Assembly (NCBI GenBank): GCA_009602725.1
Contig: WELB01000111.1
Location: 82,080-110,772, forward strand
DNA length: 28,693 nucleotides
Direction: 5' to 3'
Source: Spirogloea muscicola
Lineage: Eukaryota; Streptophyta; Zygnematophyceae; Spirogloeales; Spirogloeaceae
This document shows, piece by piece, positions 1-12,400 of the stretch. The notes beneath the pieces were generated by a model, which was not told where the DNA came from, searched no databases, and saw only the letters and a program-made list of their open reading frames with translations. Positions within the stretch are counted from its first letter, which is position 1. Each line of letters starts with the position of its first letter. A program made the translations under genes and the position numbers.

Positions 1-36
1 GGCGGCGGCGGCGACGGCGGGGCCGCGCCGGCTGCC

Positions 37-2724
37 ATGGTCGCGCCAACGCGCGGCTTTGAGCCCGTCGATCGGCGGCCCGGATCTGCACCGGACCCTG
101 AGGAGCCAGGTGGCGGCGCCTGGAAGCTCCGTTTGCTAGCTGCTCAACTGCGCCTATTGTCCATCTCTGGAACCATTGGAGTGCATCCAGCCTGCTGCGA
201 CCACGAGAAGGCGCCCGACGGCCGCGACCCTAAACCCGAACCCTAAACCCTCAACCTTGAACCCAAAACCCGTTGATTGGCGCCGCGGGAGGAACCGAGC
301 GTGTCTTTGTAAAGCGGGGCTGGACCTGATGGCAGTTGGGCCCTTCATGGCGACGCGCTCTGTTGCAGGCACTGCCATTGACACGCGCCTCCGGGTTGTG
401 TCGTGGAATATCCTAGCACAGGTCCGTACCTCGCTCCCGGATCCCCACTAGACTCCTCCCAGAAGCAGCTAATGTTGTGCCCGGCTTAAGGGCTTAGGAT
501 TTAGGGTTTAGTCTTAGGGTTTTGGTGAGTAGGGACTTTGTGGGTGTGGTATAGGCAATTGAGCTTCGAGCTTGGCAGCAGCTTGCTGCCGGGCCGCATC
601 CGTGTGAGAGAATCAAGGCTTGTATGAATTATGGACACAGCAAGTGGGCTCGCGGTGGCGACGATGAGGGCTACAGAAGTGCTCGCGAGCAACCCTTAAA
701 CCTCTGCAGCAAGCCTTTGATACTGCTCCGCCGCATGCTTGGCCAGGCGTATGTCAAGAAAACCAACTTCCCGCACTCTCCGCCCCCCTGCCTCAAGTCA
801 GAGCTCGCCCTTACTCTGCTGCTGCACTGAAAATGGTCGCTGATCTTGCTGAAGTGCTGATGAGTGTAGCCGTGACGCACCAGAGTTTGAGACGTATTAA
901 TGCCCCCAACATTTTCTCGCGCTTGCAGATGGAAGCACCGCTCCGGCGCCGTTACCCGTAAGCTGCTCTCGTTGGACGCAGACTTCCTCTGTCTCCAGGT
1001 GAGAGTATTATGTACAGTCAATGACTTGTCAATGGTCAGCAATGACTGGTAGGAGTATCACTAAGGTGTAGGCCCAGGGTCTGCTATCCTGGTCAGTATC
1101 GCTCTGGGTGTCTCAGTTTCTATGCAGCTTCTCATACACCTATTGCGGGGAACTTTCTGGAGCTTTTGGTCTCAATGTCACCCTCACAAGTATTCACAAC
1201 CCTTTGTGTAGATTAGCAAACACACAGCTGCTCGACCACAAGCTTGGAAAAATTGACCTGTCCCCATCCTCTCAGGAGCTGGACGAGTTCAAGTCTTTCT
1301 ACGAGCCCGTCCTCCTAGAGGCTGGGTATGAGTGCCTGTATCTCCAGCGCCCGTCGCCGAAGCGAGACGGCTGTGGAATCATCTGGAAGCACAAGAGGTC
1401 AGAAATGAGTTGTGGTCTATTGTAACATATGGAAGCACACCCCTGCAAGCTTGCATGTAATTGACTGTAAATTGACTGCAGGTTCGCTGCTGTTGTTGCA
1501 CGCCTCAGGTTCCTCATGGTTGCGCAACGTCCTGTGCGATACAATGACCTCGTGCCGGCAGGCGCAAGCGTGGACCAAGCCAGGGGGCCTAGAGCGGGTG
1601 GCGTGAAGAGGACAGCCTATGATGTTGAAGATGAAGACGCCGTTGAAGTCGCAGAGTCCAGGCCGAAGAAGTCAGGCACAAGTAGTGCCTCGGTCTCGGA
1701 CGGGGGTTCGGCCAAGGAGGACTTGGATGATCCAAAGGTGCGTTTGAAGCGGGACTGTGTTGGCCTCATGGCCGCATTTCAGGCAGTGGACTCGCCTCAA
1801 GCTCCCGTCTTCATCGTCGCTACAACACACATTTACTGGTCTGGACTTGGATTGCCTTACCCTACAAAGTGAATGTCAAGGCAGCACTGGTGCAGTGCTA
1901 TCACGCCAGTCCTGGCTGTTGACTTGAATGCTTACTCGATCTGGGGGAAATAGTTGCTAGGAAACATCTGTCTTGGCATCTTTTGGCTGCTAAATCAAGT
2001 CTGCAGTAGTCAGGGTAACATTTCCAATAAGCCAAGGCAAGCAAGGACTGTCTTGGTAGACAAGCGCCACCGACTTTGTCTAGGCTCTGAATCTAGGCGC
2101 TGAACCACAGCTGCTCTGTGTCCTCAAGGGACCCTGCGCTAGCGGACGTCAAGCTCGCGCAAGTCAGGCACATGCGGTCATGCCTAGCATCCTTCAGTGA
2201 GAGCCTGCGAGGGGACGGCGGAGTCCGTCCGGCGGCCATCTTGACAGGAGACTTCAACTCTCGACCTGGCGAGCCGGTGCGCATTGGACTTAATTGCTGG
2301 CTCTTGTCCAGGAGGCGTAGACGAGAGCAGCTTGCAATGGCAAAGCTGCGTGCTGACAACAAGCTCTCTGTGGCAGGCGTACGAGCACCTTGTGGCCACT
2401 GAGGCAGCAGCTGCTCAAGCCGACAGAGCGAACGATGAGGTCGCAGGAGGCCCGGGCACCCAAGTAAGCGGCTTGGCTATGCAGCTGGTCAGCTCCTACA
2501 AAGTGGGTGTGGAGTCAGAGCCGTACACCATCTTCACACCGCCGTTCACGTTTGCGATCGACTTTGTCTTCTTCACGCCTTCCCCCCACTTGGAGCTCGT
2601 CAGCCGGCTGGCGTTGCCCAGCAAGGATGATGAGGATGTTGTAGGCGGCCTGCCGAACATGGAGCACCCAAGCGACCACGTGCCAATTGGGGCTGAATTT
2701 AATGTAAAAGCTGTCAGTTTGTGA
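37..2724 (+). CDS. CCR4-4/nocturnin-like endonuclease-exonuclease-phosphatase family protein
   Basis: Spliced model: 37-109, 369-421, 747-796, 929-998, 1276-1397, 1509-1838, 2129-2276, 2377-2724. All introns are GT-AG, phases close, and the product is 397 aa. Family landmarks run in order: SWNILAQ (36-42), the LQ|ELDEF metal-site Glu at 83, RDGCGIIW, YNDLV, THIYWDP (H230), LTGDFNSRP (D274, N276), a conserved Asp in FAIDFVFF (344) and HPSDHVPIGAEF (D382/H383). The full EEP catalytic set is therefore present. The order and wording resemble plant CCR4 homolog 4 and nocturnin. Known relatives are Mg-dependent mRNA deadenylases or nucleotide/cofactor phosphatases, so the substrate here is unknown. 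The first exon is uncertain. The 369 acceptor has a pyrimidine tract and joins 37-109 in frame, and the frame stays open to base 1, so more N-terminus may lie outside the window. The alternative is an unspliced start at ATG 329. The intron before 1509 could instead end at 1482, adding nine residues. Confidence 0.93.
229..274. repeat. Degenerate interstitial telomere-like repeat (CCCTAAA type)
   Basis: Several CCCTAAACCC/GAACCC-type units lie head to tail with the C-rich strand on top. They fall in the proposed first intron (110-368) of the EEP gene. The units match the plant and green-algal telomere heptamer but are imperfect. Confidence 0.7.
485..526. repeat. Degenerate interstitial telomere-like repeat (TTTAGGG type)
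   Basis: TTAGGATTTAGGGTTTAG and neighbouring TTAGGG words, G-rich strand on top. This is opposite in orientation to the island about 250 bases upstream, and it lies in the next intron of the same gene. Confidence 0.7.
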
Positions 2725-3734
2725 GCAGACTCTGTGCATCTCCTGCATCGACTACAATAATCACGGGCTCTTTCATCAGCAGTTTGGGCGGCTTGTCATG
2801 CGAATGGGACAACGCAGGACCCTTGAGATAGGCGCAGCACAAGGCCTTGCGATTTTCTCAGATTACTCAAGGCGTGGTTCTTGCTTTCTCATCACGAGGG
2901 GTCTTCATGTCTTCCAGGAGCCTTGCTTGCATGACTTTGTAATGCAAGAAATCAAGCCTCTATTTTAGTGCGGCTAGACTCAGTAAGCATCCGCCAATGA
3001 TGTTGACTCTGTTCTCAACTGCCAAATGTGATACCCTTGAGCACATTCCCAAGTGGTTGGAAATCACAACTCTGCGCGAAAGGTCCACTATCATATTGAA
3101 GTCTAGCCCGGGGCCACTTGGTCAGCCTGAGATGGAATGGCGCTCCCAATTGTTGGTTGCATTTGGGAGTCAAGGAGTTTAGGCCACGTCGACTTCTTGC
3201 CTGCCCATGCTGACCACGAGAAGTAGTAGCTCCTTCCAGTCCTGTTCACTAGGTGATGATTTCCTGGGATGATGAGTTCCTGGGAGCTTACATCCACATC
3301 AGTCTGTGACGTGTGCTATATGCATACCTGTCTCATAGGAAGATTGCTTTCGCAGACCTCAATTGTGTCTTCACAAATCAAGTGGCTGTGATGGGAGCCG
3401 GTAGATATGCACATGTGAAGGTGAGGGTGCAGGTGAAGGCGAGAAGTACCCCTATGGCGTGGGCGGTGGCTCAGAGAGGTCAGCCTAGAAACATTGACAG
3501 AATTGGACGGGCAGAAGGCACCAGCAAAGCTTATACCATCACAGACTACGGAATTCGCTAAATGCGAGAGGTCCATAAGTGACTGGTGTTTGTGCCTTGG
3601 TTACTGCCTCCGGAGCTCGCCAGAGCGACGCTTTTCTGCTCTGAAGTTTTCTCCGATCTGCACTTCTTGAATGAAGGTTATTGAGCGTCCACTCACAGAA
3701 GTAACGGGGAGAGTGGTTTCATTACTTTTGCGCA
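2725..3734. other. Intergenic region downstream of the EEP gene
   Basis: About 1 kb with no recognisable coding exon on either strand. The open frames are short and resemble nothing I know. A TGTAA word at 2938-2942, 214 bases after the EEP stop, matches the green-algal poly(A) signal and could end that transcript. This assignment is weak. Confidence 0.4.
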
Positions 3735-4053
3735 TACCGGCCCTTTCAGGATTTGTGAGTATTTTTATTGGCTGGCTTCTCACAGCCATTGCCTTACGTT
3801 GGAATAGCTATTTAACTACTTTTTCGTTCCGGCAGAGCCCTCGCTGCTGCCTCTGGCTCTGGCCAGGGGACCCACTTCCAGGAGCCTAGCATCTCTGATC
3901 TGCGGCTGCTAAGCAGGGGTTACTGAGTGATTCGCAGCTGCTTGTTGTGCTTGTCTTTCTTAGCGCTTCCCCTGGGCCCCTTCTCGTACTCTGTTCATTC
4001 TTTTTTGGGCTGGCTTTTCCAGCCCCTATCCTCAATGGGCGAACACTTTCTTC
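3735..4053 (+). mobile_element. 3' fragment of a retroelement (copy A)
   Basis: Bases 3824-4053 are a near-identical copy of 24600-24826: the last codons of a degenerate reading frame ending ...LLSRGY-stop-like, then a tail with GGGCTGG-CTTTT-CCAGCCC at 4007-4025. The shared 3' boundary falls near CACTTTCTTC. Upstream, 3735-3800 (GGCCCTTTCA ... CACAGCCAT) resembles a module at about 24928-24980. Copy A therefore seems to follow the tail of another copy, as at the 24-kb locus. The fuller copy there suggests the C-terminal end of a reverse-transcriptase polyprotein. No intact gene is present here. Confidence 0.65.
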
Positions 4054-4319
4054 ACATCTAACTTCCATAACGACGGTTAGACCCATGACTATCACATGAA
4101 AGGCTTAGAAAGCTGACGGGACGTCGTGCCGACAGTGACGACCGACAGTCAAAAAACGTTGCGTCGGCCTGGGGCATGGGAGCCACCACAGTCGTGGATT
4201 GCGCCGATCCGACGGCAGGCTTCCGAGAGGCCCCGCGGGGCTTCTAGAAGGCTGGCGGGGCGTCGCCGGGCGACGCGCCCGCGCCGTCGGATGCGCCGCA
4301 CGCGTCGCACGAGGTCGCA

Positions 4320-4645
4320 CCCCCCGCCTCCCTCCCCGCGCGCAATCCGTTGCCTAATTCTGCACGCCTTGGATGCCGGACCACCACCCCGACTGCCTTT
4401 GATATACCGGGGGGGCTCATTTTGCTGGGGATCAGAGTTTCCGAAACACCCCCCCCCTCTCCTGGGCGCCGCCTCCCCCCTCCTCTTCCGCCCGCCTCCC
4501 GGCTCCCTCCCTCCACTTCCTCCCAGACAGAAACCACCGCACCCGCCGCCGCCGCCGCCGCCGCCGCCGCCNCGCCCCCGGCGCCACGCTCCTCGCGCGG
4601 CCCCGGCTGGCGGCGCCGGAGTGCAGCTCCTCGCCCGCCGCTAAG
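4320..4645. repeat. C-rich low-complexity tract with (CCG)n and one ambiguous base
   Basis: Long C/T-rich runs and a (CCG)n microsatellite at about 4543-4571, interrupted by an N at 4572. Long open frames here (Pro-rich on one strand, Gly/Ala-rich on the other) come from composition. CTAAG|GTGAGC at 4646 is a good splice-donor match, so part of this could be a 5' untranslated exon of the chaperonin gene downstream. Confidence 0.6.
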
Positions 4646-5223
4646 GTGAGCCGCCGGCAGACGAGCCGCGACCCAGCCCCGTTTGGCCCAGCCTTCCCCG
4701 ACCTGCCGTGTGCCTCTCCGCACTTGTCGGCGTTCCGATCGAGCTTCCGTGCTCTCGCTCCTTGAAGCCTTGTAGCGACGACGAGTCGTCGCGTGTTGGC
4801 CTACATTGAAGCGCTGCCAGCGCCAGAGTCGCAAATGCCGTGTGCTGCGAGAAGGCTTAGCTCCGGTGCCGCTGCGGGGCGGGGCTTGCTTAGTGATACA
4901 CCAGCCACCATCGCCTTGCGAAGCGTCTGGCAATTCTGCGAGGCAGACGAGGTCGCCTGTTGAGATTCAGGAGCCCCGGCAGCCTTTGCGAGTTACGAGG
5001 GGTTAAGGTTTATGGTCACTAGATGTCGTACTTTGGCTACATAGCTGCCTCCAGACGAAGGACTAATAAGGAAGGCAATAACCAATCCGGTCATTTACCA
5101 TTACTTTCAGCAGTTGTCTCAGGCACTTGGATGCGCTGACACTGCCAAGACACTCCCGCCAGATCAGCTCAGTGTATATTAAATTGATATCAAATAGCCC
5201 TGGTGTGGCTCGCCCTTGCACAG
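4646..5223 (+). other. Probable 5' leader and first exon region of the CPN60 gene
   Basis: The frame of the first visible chaperonin exon has a stop at 5185-5187 and no ATG before the mature domain, so the start codon must sit in an upstream exon. One candidate is ATG 4835, which runs 117 bases to a donor at 4951|GT and joins 5224 in frame. Its N-terminus is basic and Ser/Ala-rich (MPCAARRLSSGAAAG...), as expected for a plastid transit peptide, but its end is acidic. Other arrangements are possible, so this exon is not asserted. Confidence 0.3.
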
Positions 5224-8200
5224 GCGCAGGCGCAGGCCGGCTCCAGGGTGGCTGGATCCCTACAGGGCAGGAATGAGGTCGCCGCTGTAGCCGCAGGGAG
5301 GCCCAGGAGGCGGCCCTCCGCCGTGCGGCGGAGCCTTGCGGCACGAGCAGCCGCCAAGGAGATCTTCTTCGACCAGGCGTCTCGCGCGGCCATGCAGGCT
5401 GGCATCGACAAGCTCGCGGACGCAGTTGGCGTCACCCTGGGCCCTCGAGGTCAGCAGGCTTTGTCTAGCATTGATCACATCACTTGCAGCTGGCACTTGT
5501 AGACACATTGCTTGCCCTTTGTGATATCATATCTGCAAGAGCACTCTGAGCTGTGTGTGAGTTTGAGGCATGGGTGCTGCAAGAGGTAGCCGTCAATCAC
5601 AGCAAAGTGGCAGAGAGCTGATTCGAGCCCTTGCAATGCAGGCCGCAATGTGGTACTTGAAGACTTTGGCAATCCCAAGGTCATCAACGACGGCGTGACC
5701 ATTGCCCGCGCCATCGAGCTGCCCGATGCCATGGAGAATGCCGGAGCTGCTCTCATCCGCGAGGTTTGTACCTATCTGTGGCACTGATGAGCTGCTGAAG
5801 GGCACAAGCTTGTTCATCATCGTTTGACTTGTTCTACTTCAGGTCTTACTTGATCCGGGCTTCGCTGTTGCTGTGCAACTCATGAGGCACGGAGCTGAAT
5901 GCATGTGCAGGTGGCGAGCAAGACCAACGACTCTGCTGGCGACGGGACGACTACTGCCAGCATCCTCGCCCGAGAGATGATTAAGCTTGGGCTTATGAAT
6001 GTGACTGCAGGCGCCAACCCCGTGGCCATCAAGAAGGGCATTGACAAGACCGTGGTAGCCATTATTGAATTGCTGAAGGAGAAGGCTCGGTCGGTCAAGG
6101 GTCGCGACGACATCAAGGGTATGGCTGTTAATTTTGTGGTGCTCAGATTGCTCTCAACTCTAATCACTGAATACAGCGTGTGCTCTTGAAGTCGCAGTGA
6201 CTGTTGATACTCTCTAAAATCGCTCTTTACGCTGCAGCTGTGGCAACTATTTCGGCTGGGAATGACGACTATGTGGGGACCATGATTGCTGATGCCATTG
6301 ACAAGGTTGGCTCTGACGGTGTCCTATCCATTGAGTCGTCGTCATCGTTTGAGACGTCCGTGGAGGTGGAGGAAGGCATGGAGGTATGGTTTTACCGCCT
6401 GCATCACTCACCCCTCTCTTTGCTCTTGCTTGTCCACCCTTATTTATAATTATGTCTTCGTCAGCTCCACAAATATACATCGGGCGCTAGTCCTGAAAGG
6501 ATTTGTTGGCTGCCAAAATCTGCTGAAATCTTTGAGAATGCTTCAGTAATCAAGAGGGTTTTATTGATTGCCAATACATAGAATGCTAGACAGCAATTTG
6601 TTAAGAACCACATTGTCAGCATAAGAGAACAGCCCCTTGCTGACAATAAGACACAATCAGACTTTGTACGTTGTTCAATGCAGCCAGTATTATGGTCCTG
6701 CAGCGTCCTCTACTTGATGCAGTTGTGGTACGAGCATGGTGTGCAGATTGAGAGAGGCTACATCTCGCCGCAATTCGTCACCAATCAAGAGAAGATGCTA
6801 GTGGAGCTTGAGAACGCGCGGGTGCTCGTGACAGACCAGAAGATAACGACTATCAAGGACATTATCCCGCTTCTGGAGAAGACATCCCAGCTTTCCGCAC
6901 CGCTGCTGATCATTGCTGAGGATGTGTCTGGTGAGGCGCTTGCCACACTTGTCGTCAACAAGCTTCGCGGCGTCCTCAATGTTGCAGCCATTAAGGCCCC
7001 CGGCTTTGGCGAGCGCCGAAAAGCCCTCCTCCAGGACATTGCTATCATGACAGGTCAGATTGATGACCATACAGGCTTGCAATTCCATTCTGCTATGCAT
7101 CGGCAAAGCAAAGCTAGCCACTGTGCTTAACATTGTCAAAAGAACCTATTATCTAGCCTGTTGTGAGCAGCTTCTTAGGCATAGTAATCCTCTTTACTTC
7201 ATGCATCAGTGTGAGCACTCACATAGGCTGCATTTCGCTGGATTCTGTCTATTAGGTGCCGAGTTTGTGGCCAGCGATCTGGGCTTCAAGGTGGAGGAGG
7301 CTAGCATTGACCAGCTTGGCATTGCGCGCAAGATCACGATCAGCAACAATTCCACCACAATAATTGCTGATGCTGCTACAAAGGATGAGATACAGGCACG
7401 CATTGCCCAGATCAAAAGGGAGCTGGCTGAGACCGACTCCATTTACGACACAGAGAAGCTCTCAGAGCGTATTGCGAAGCTCTCTGGGGGGGTTGCTGTG
7501 ATCAAGGTTAGCCCTCCTCATTCATGAATTATACACCATCACTGCTGTGAGCTTGCCTCGTGTTGTAAAGCGCGGCATCAAAGATGTTGTGTGAAGGGCG
7601 CACGCCATGTTGGAAGCCAGACGAAGATGTTGGTAAAAGTAGCAGCAGGATGCCCAACTGTGACCCATTACACCATGATCATCTCTTGTTTACAAGGGTC
7701 GCTTTATAAATGATTGAGCTAACAGGTAGGTGCTGCCACCGAGACTGAGCTTGAGGACAGAAAGCTCCGTATTGAGGACGCCAAGAATGCAACATTTGCG
7801 GCAATTGAGGAGGGCATTGTGCCCGGCGGGGGTGCAGCCATGTGCCACCTGTCAGCTGAGATTCCTAAGATCAAGGATACTATCACGGATGCGGAAGAGA
7901 AGATTGGTGCCGACATTGTGCAGAAGGTGATATGAGCATCATGCTTTGTCCTACGTTTTTTATTGTGATCCCGAGCTAATTTACTTTCAAAAAATAACTT
8001 TAAGAATCTAACTGTAAGAATTTTGCATTCCATCACATGTAAACCATCATTCAATGCGGAGAAGATAGTGCTTACTGAATCATCATTCCAGTAAGACAGG
8101 AGTACGATGCGACCTCGTTGTGCCTGCTCTGAGCTGTCCGCTCCTGCCAGTCCTATATGTCAATTGCTTTCGTAAACTCTGAGGCTACAGTTTGGGTAGG

Positions 8201-8987
8201 TACTAACTGTCCTTCGCTGCTGTCATGCAGGCTCTGCTGGCGCCGGCAGGGCTTATTGCGCACAACGCAGGTGTGGAGGGTGCGGTTGTGGTGGAACGGA
8301 TTCTGGATCTGGACTGGGAGATGGGCTACAATGCCATGACTGACAAGTTTGAGGACCTGTTGGCAAGCGGTGAGTGCCTCCAGGAGCGCAACCCAGCAAG
8401 CTGACGCTTCACCAATGCCGATGGAAGCAAGTCTTGCTTCTACTTCCTATGCACTTGCAACGTTGTTGCTGCTACTTTTCAGAGCCATAAAAGCGTGTGC
8501 TAGGTGTTCGACATTGTGAGTTTGGGCCACAGTGATGGTACAGGGCCAAAGAATGTCAGGCAGCTGTTAGTCCTCTCTCTGAATCTAGAGGCCGTCTTTA
8601 TGCCTGAGATTAACGAGTTTGCAATATGACCTGCTTGTCATGAACAGGCGTGATTGACCCTGCCAAGGTGACGCGGTGTGCCCTACAAAATGCGGCCTCA
8701 GTGGCCGGCATGGTGCTCAGCACCCAGGTATGACCCTCCGTGTGCTGCTGGCCTCCATTCTCCACACCTCTGATTTAGTCCGTTACCCTGTGAAGATAGT
8801 CAGTAACAGAATCGAGGTATACTGGTTTTGGATGATTGCTACCTGCGTGCAGACACTAGATGTTGGCTTTTATATTGCTCGCCTGGTTCTGATGTCCCCT
8901 CCCTGTTAATTGCAGGCCATCCTGGTTGAGAAAGTTGTGAAGTCCAGGTCCAAGGCACCGGCCATGCCTGGGGGCATGACCATCTAG
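5224..8987 (+). CDS. CPN60A: Plastid chaperonin-60 subunit alpha (RuBisCO large-subunit-binding protein alpha)
   Basis: Exons: 5224(?)-5449, 5642-5763, 5911-6118, 6238-6383, 6747-7053, 7256-7506, 7726-7926, 8231-8369, 8648-8727, 8916-8987. All introns are GT-AG and in phase, giving 583 codons before the missing first exon. The group I chaperonin landmarks are [28 protein letters not shown], the ATP-site [36 protein letters not shown], the signature [14 protein letters not shown] and NPRG-like spacing to the C-terminus PGGMTI. The sequence follows plant CPN60 alpha ([42 protein letters not shown]) more closely than beta. A basic stretch ([17 protein letters not shown]) before KEI fits a transit peptide with stromal cleavage. 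The role is ATP-driven folding of stromal proteins including RbcL, as a hetero-oligomer with beta subunits and Cpn20/Cpn10. The start exon is unresolved. Confidence 0.96.
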
Positions 8988-9487
8988 AAGATAGGAGAGT
9001 ATTAGCAAAATGAGGAGCTTGGCCCTACCCTTAGAGGACTCATGAGAATGGGTTGCACTTAGCTATCAAATCAAGGCAAGCAATTGGCTGGCATGTCTGA
9101 GTTGAGTTACAAATTACTATGTTACAGAGACTGGCAGTGCCAGCGAATCTTCACATCAAAGTAGACCAGTCAATCTCCGCACTTTATACTGCCAACTGCA
9201 GAACATTCCGAGTGCGGCGCTGACAATCTAACTCAAGCGGTCCCACAGGGCCAAGCCTCAGGACCACGTCTTTGCAGTGGGCCAATGCTTGTGCGCAGGT
9301 TTGCCAGACAGAAGCGGCTTGGGAGAAGCTTCCTGTGGCTGACCTGCTTGTCACACCTATATGGCGGCTACAATGGCACGCCAGTGTGTGTTACTATCTG
9401 CAATGCAATGTTATAACAAAGAGCAACGTAGTATGATGGGTTGCCTTCAGTAGGCGACTAACCCAAAAGCTTTGCCAAATGCAGAGC
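8988..9487. other. Convergent 3' region between CPN60A and the TMEM62-like gene
   Basis: 500 bases with no coding exon recognised. It holds the 3' untranslated regions of two genes transcribed toward each other. TTACA words at about 9106 and 9123 read as TGTAA on the minus strand and could be poly(A) signals for the TMEM62-like transcript. Confidence 0.4.
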
Positions 9488-12400
9488 TCAGGTGTGCTTG
9501 CTCAACTTCCAGGCGGCTGCAAAGGTGAGGTAGGCCGGTAGCCAAGCTACGCCGGGTGACGCTATCACTGCCCACCAACCGTAGGCCTGTGCCAAGCCCT
9601 TCACTTGCTGCAGAGCATGCAAAGCAAGCAGTCCACTGGTCAGCATGGGGCCCTGCTGAATATGAACAGCTGGCACAGGTGCACTCTGGACTGGCCTGCA
9701 GCATTTCTCATGACAATGTGGCAGATTTTGTTGAATAAATATAGAATATATATGGGGAGCGTAACAAGATAGCAGTATGCAAGGCTGGACCTACGGACCT
9801 GTAGGATGAACGCCAGGATCACCAACGCAGAGAGGCAGAGAGCAACCCGCAGCAGTCGCAGAGTTACTCGACTCCTCTCCCTCCCGGGGGCCCTTAGCCG
9901 TGTCTTCGCAACATCCTCTAGCTTCAGTTCAGCAGAAGTGCTGTAAGAGGCGGCGGCAGCAGCGACAGCTGTGGCCCTCCGCCGCTGGCCGACATCCGCC
10001 ACGAGGCCACCGTTTGACCCGGACCGCCGAATGACCTGCCCTGTCGTGGGGGAGTGGCTGTGACCGCCTTCCTGCTTGCGGCAGCTCTCCAGTGGCCTCT
10101 GCCATCGTCGGGCAAGGCTGCGCTCAGCAGCAAGCGCAACTAGCCAGTACGCTGATGGCAGAACCGCGCCATACAGCCACGGCACGGTCACAGTGAGGAT
10201 GTCAGGAGTGAACAAGCCGTTGCGGCGGTTGCTGGGATCACTAAGTGAGATGCCCCAGATTGACAGGGTCCCCACCGGTTGGCCATTGCCGAGGAACCTG
10301 CCCCAAAACCATGGGAGCAACGCCAAGTATGCTGCATAAAGGAGCTGCCCCGCCACAACGGCATCGTCGGAGGCTGACTCGACGAGTGCCCATAGCAGCA
10401 GTGCTGCTGGCTGGAGTGGCAGCAATCGGTCGTCAAGCAACCACGACGTGAAGCGGTCATGGGCATCCGAGGATATCAGCAGCGCCAGCAGAACCCAGGG
10501 GAGGAGGGTGGTTGCGAGGAGGACGCCAAAGGCGCCGCGGCAAGCGAGCGGCCACGCCACCTCCCAGTCTGTGCCGACCATCACGCGCTCCACCCAAGTC
10601 TGCACCAACTGGCAGTTCTGCTTGGTGCTGCTGCCACCGCTGCCGCCGCATCCGGCCCAGCGCAGCGCCCGCGGTTCAGCCGCAAATGTTGCATTTCGTG
10701 AGTCCGTGGCCGTCACAACGAGGTACAGGATGGCCTCACTGTCAAGTTTCTGGGCCTCTTGGGCCGGCAGCACCATTGTGCCGACATACAAGGGCCCCTT
10801 TCCGTCGCCGCCGCTGTTACTTGATGTCAGCTCCTGGCTTGCCAGCGGCGCTGGAGCAGGCGCTGCTCCTGCATCAGCATGCACTGTGGCCATGACTCTT
10901 AGATGGCCATGCTTGGAGAAGACGAGCGCGCGCACGTTGACTTCGTTAGAGGCACGGCCGATTGTGACGCTGTGGAATCGGCAGTCGGGTGGCGATGTGA
11001 CCAGAATGATGCCCCCTTGCTCCATTGCGTCAGTGCGCTTGAGGAGACCCACTGCGTCCGCTGGTTCGCTGCTCCGCCACCATTGTAGCACCCACCACGA
11101 CCAGGCTGCGATGGACTGCCACTTGGCACTGCGTACTCGCTGGAGCAGCCGTATATCAACAAAGGATACAAGCCCATCATCAGCAGCCATTACGCGGATT
11201 GCGCGGCTGTCCTTCCAGTCGCCTGCAACCCACTCCCAGAAAGTCCCACCACGCCGCCGATGGAGCCGGAAGAGCTGTGTCCCAAATTTTGTGTGGAGGT
11301 GGCCTGACACAAAGCCTGCGATCTTGCCCCCTTCGGCCACAGTGTCAACCAGGCGCCGGCCGCACGGCGTGTTGGCTGTGAAGGCAAGCGGGTAGTGCGC
11401 AAAGACCAGCGTAGTCACGTTGCGATGCTCGCCTGGAGATGCGGCATTGCCAAACCTCTCTGTCTCTGCAGCTAGCTCCATCTGCAGGAGGTCAAGGTGG
11501 CGATCCTCTGGGTGGCCGAAAAAATTCACAGGCGGCCGTATGCCGATGCTGGGCGCACTGTCAAGGCCCACGAAGTGATGCAGCCTACCTGCGCCACTCT
11601 GGCACACACATGGCCGCCAGCAACAGCAGAACAATGTCAGCATGATTCAGTGAGCAGAATGATCCACCTGGATGCGAGAGTTGTTGAAAGAATACGTGGA
11701 AGCTTGGCTTCACTGCTGCTGTATCTAATGGATGCTGGCATGGAGCTGATCAACCGTCTAAAACGCACAGGTAGCCTTTTAAGCCTCGACTGAACTTCCA
11801 TGGGCCCAAGTAAGGTGTTGAGAGACTCGCACTCGTACCTGCATGTGAAAGTTTTGCTTGAAGTGTGCAGATTGGCGCAAGTCTTGCAGCAAAGTACTTT
11901 TTCTGATAGCAGAATCCAGACCTCAGCTGTAATGGTCTTCTTTCAGGAATGAAGGTTGCACAGATATAGGTTTCTGATTGTGGCTCCTCCAGAAGTTGCT
12001 GTGGGCCGGTACCTCCATTGTGACGCTGTACACCTCGCTGCCGTTGTGCCAGCGTGCGGCGCAGCTGTGGCGGGCGAAGAAGTCACGAGGCCCCCGCCTC
12101 TTGGGCACCCCGTATGTGTCGTGGTTGCCGCGCAGGTCCAGCACAAGGTGCTCTGGCAGGCTGCAGGCCGCCGCCAGGCGTGCCACAGCGGTGCGGTAGC
12201 GCGACCACTCGCCCTCGTCCTGGCGCGGCGTGCCCATGCCCTTCCCACGCGCGTCTGCCACACCGCAGCTCGCAATGTGACATCAGTAAGGGTCCAGCTT
12301 GTACCTAGCCAAACTCTTTGCGATCAAGGCCAAGCTACAAGTTGGGTTGTGAGCTACGTGAGCCCTGATGGTGATGGCCAGCTTCTGCGGCGCTTGTTCA

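Noticed and set aside
1482-1508. Earlier acceptor for the fifth EEP exon
   Set aside because: In frame, but it inserts nine residues into a segment whose spacing is conserved in the family; kept only as an alternative.
4244-4933. Minus-strand open frame of 229 codons
   Set aside because: Gly/Ala/Arg composition reflects the CCG-rich DNA; it crosses an ambiguous base and resembles no family.
5203-5205. GTG as a possible CPN60A start
   Set aside because: Nuclear genes start at ATG almost always, and a good splice acceptor lies just downstream at 5223.
4646-5223. Search for a heat-shock element upstream of CPN60A
   Set aside because: Chaperonin genes often carry one, but I found no array of alternating GAA/TTC units here.
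10448-11395. Plus-strand open frame of 315 codons
   Set aside because: It lies antisense to the large exon of the TMEM62-like gene, which has clear metallophosphoesterase motifs; the plus frame has none.
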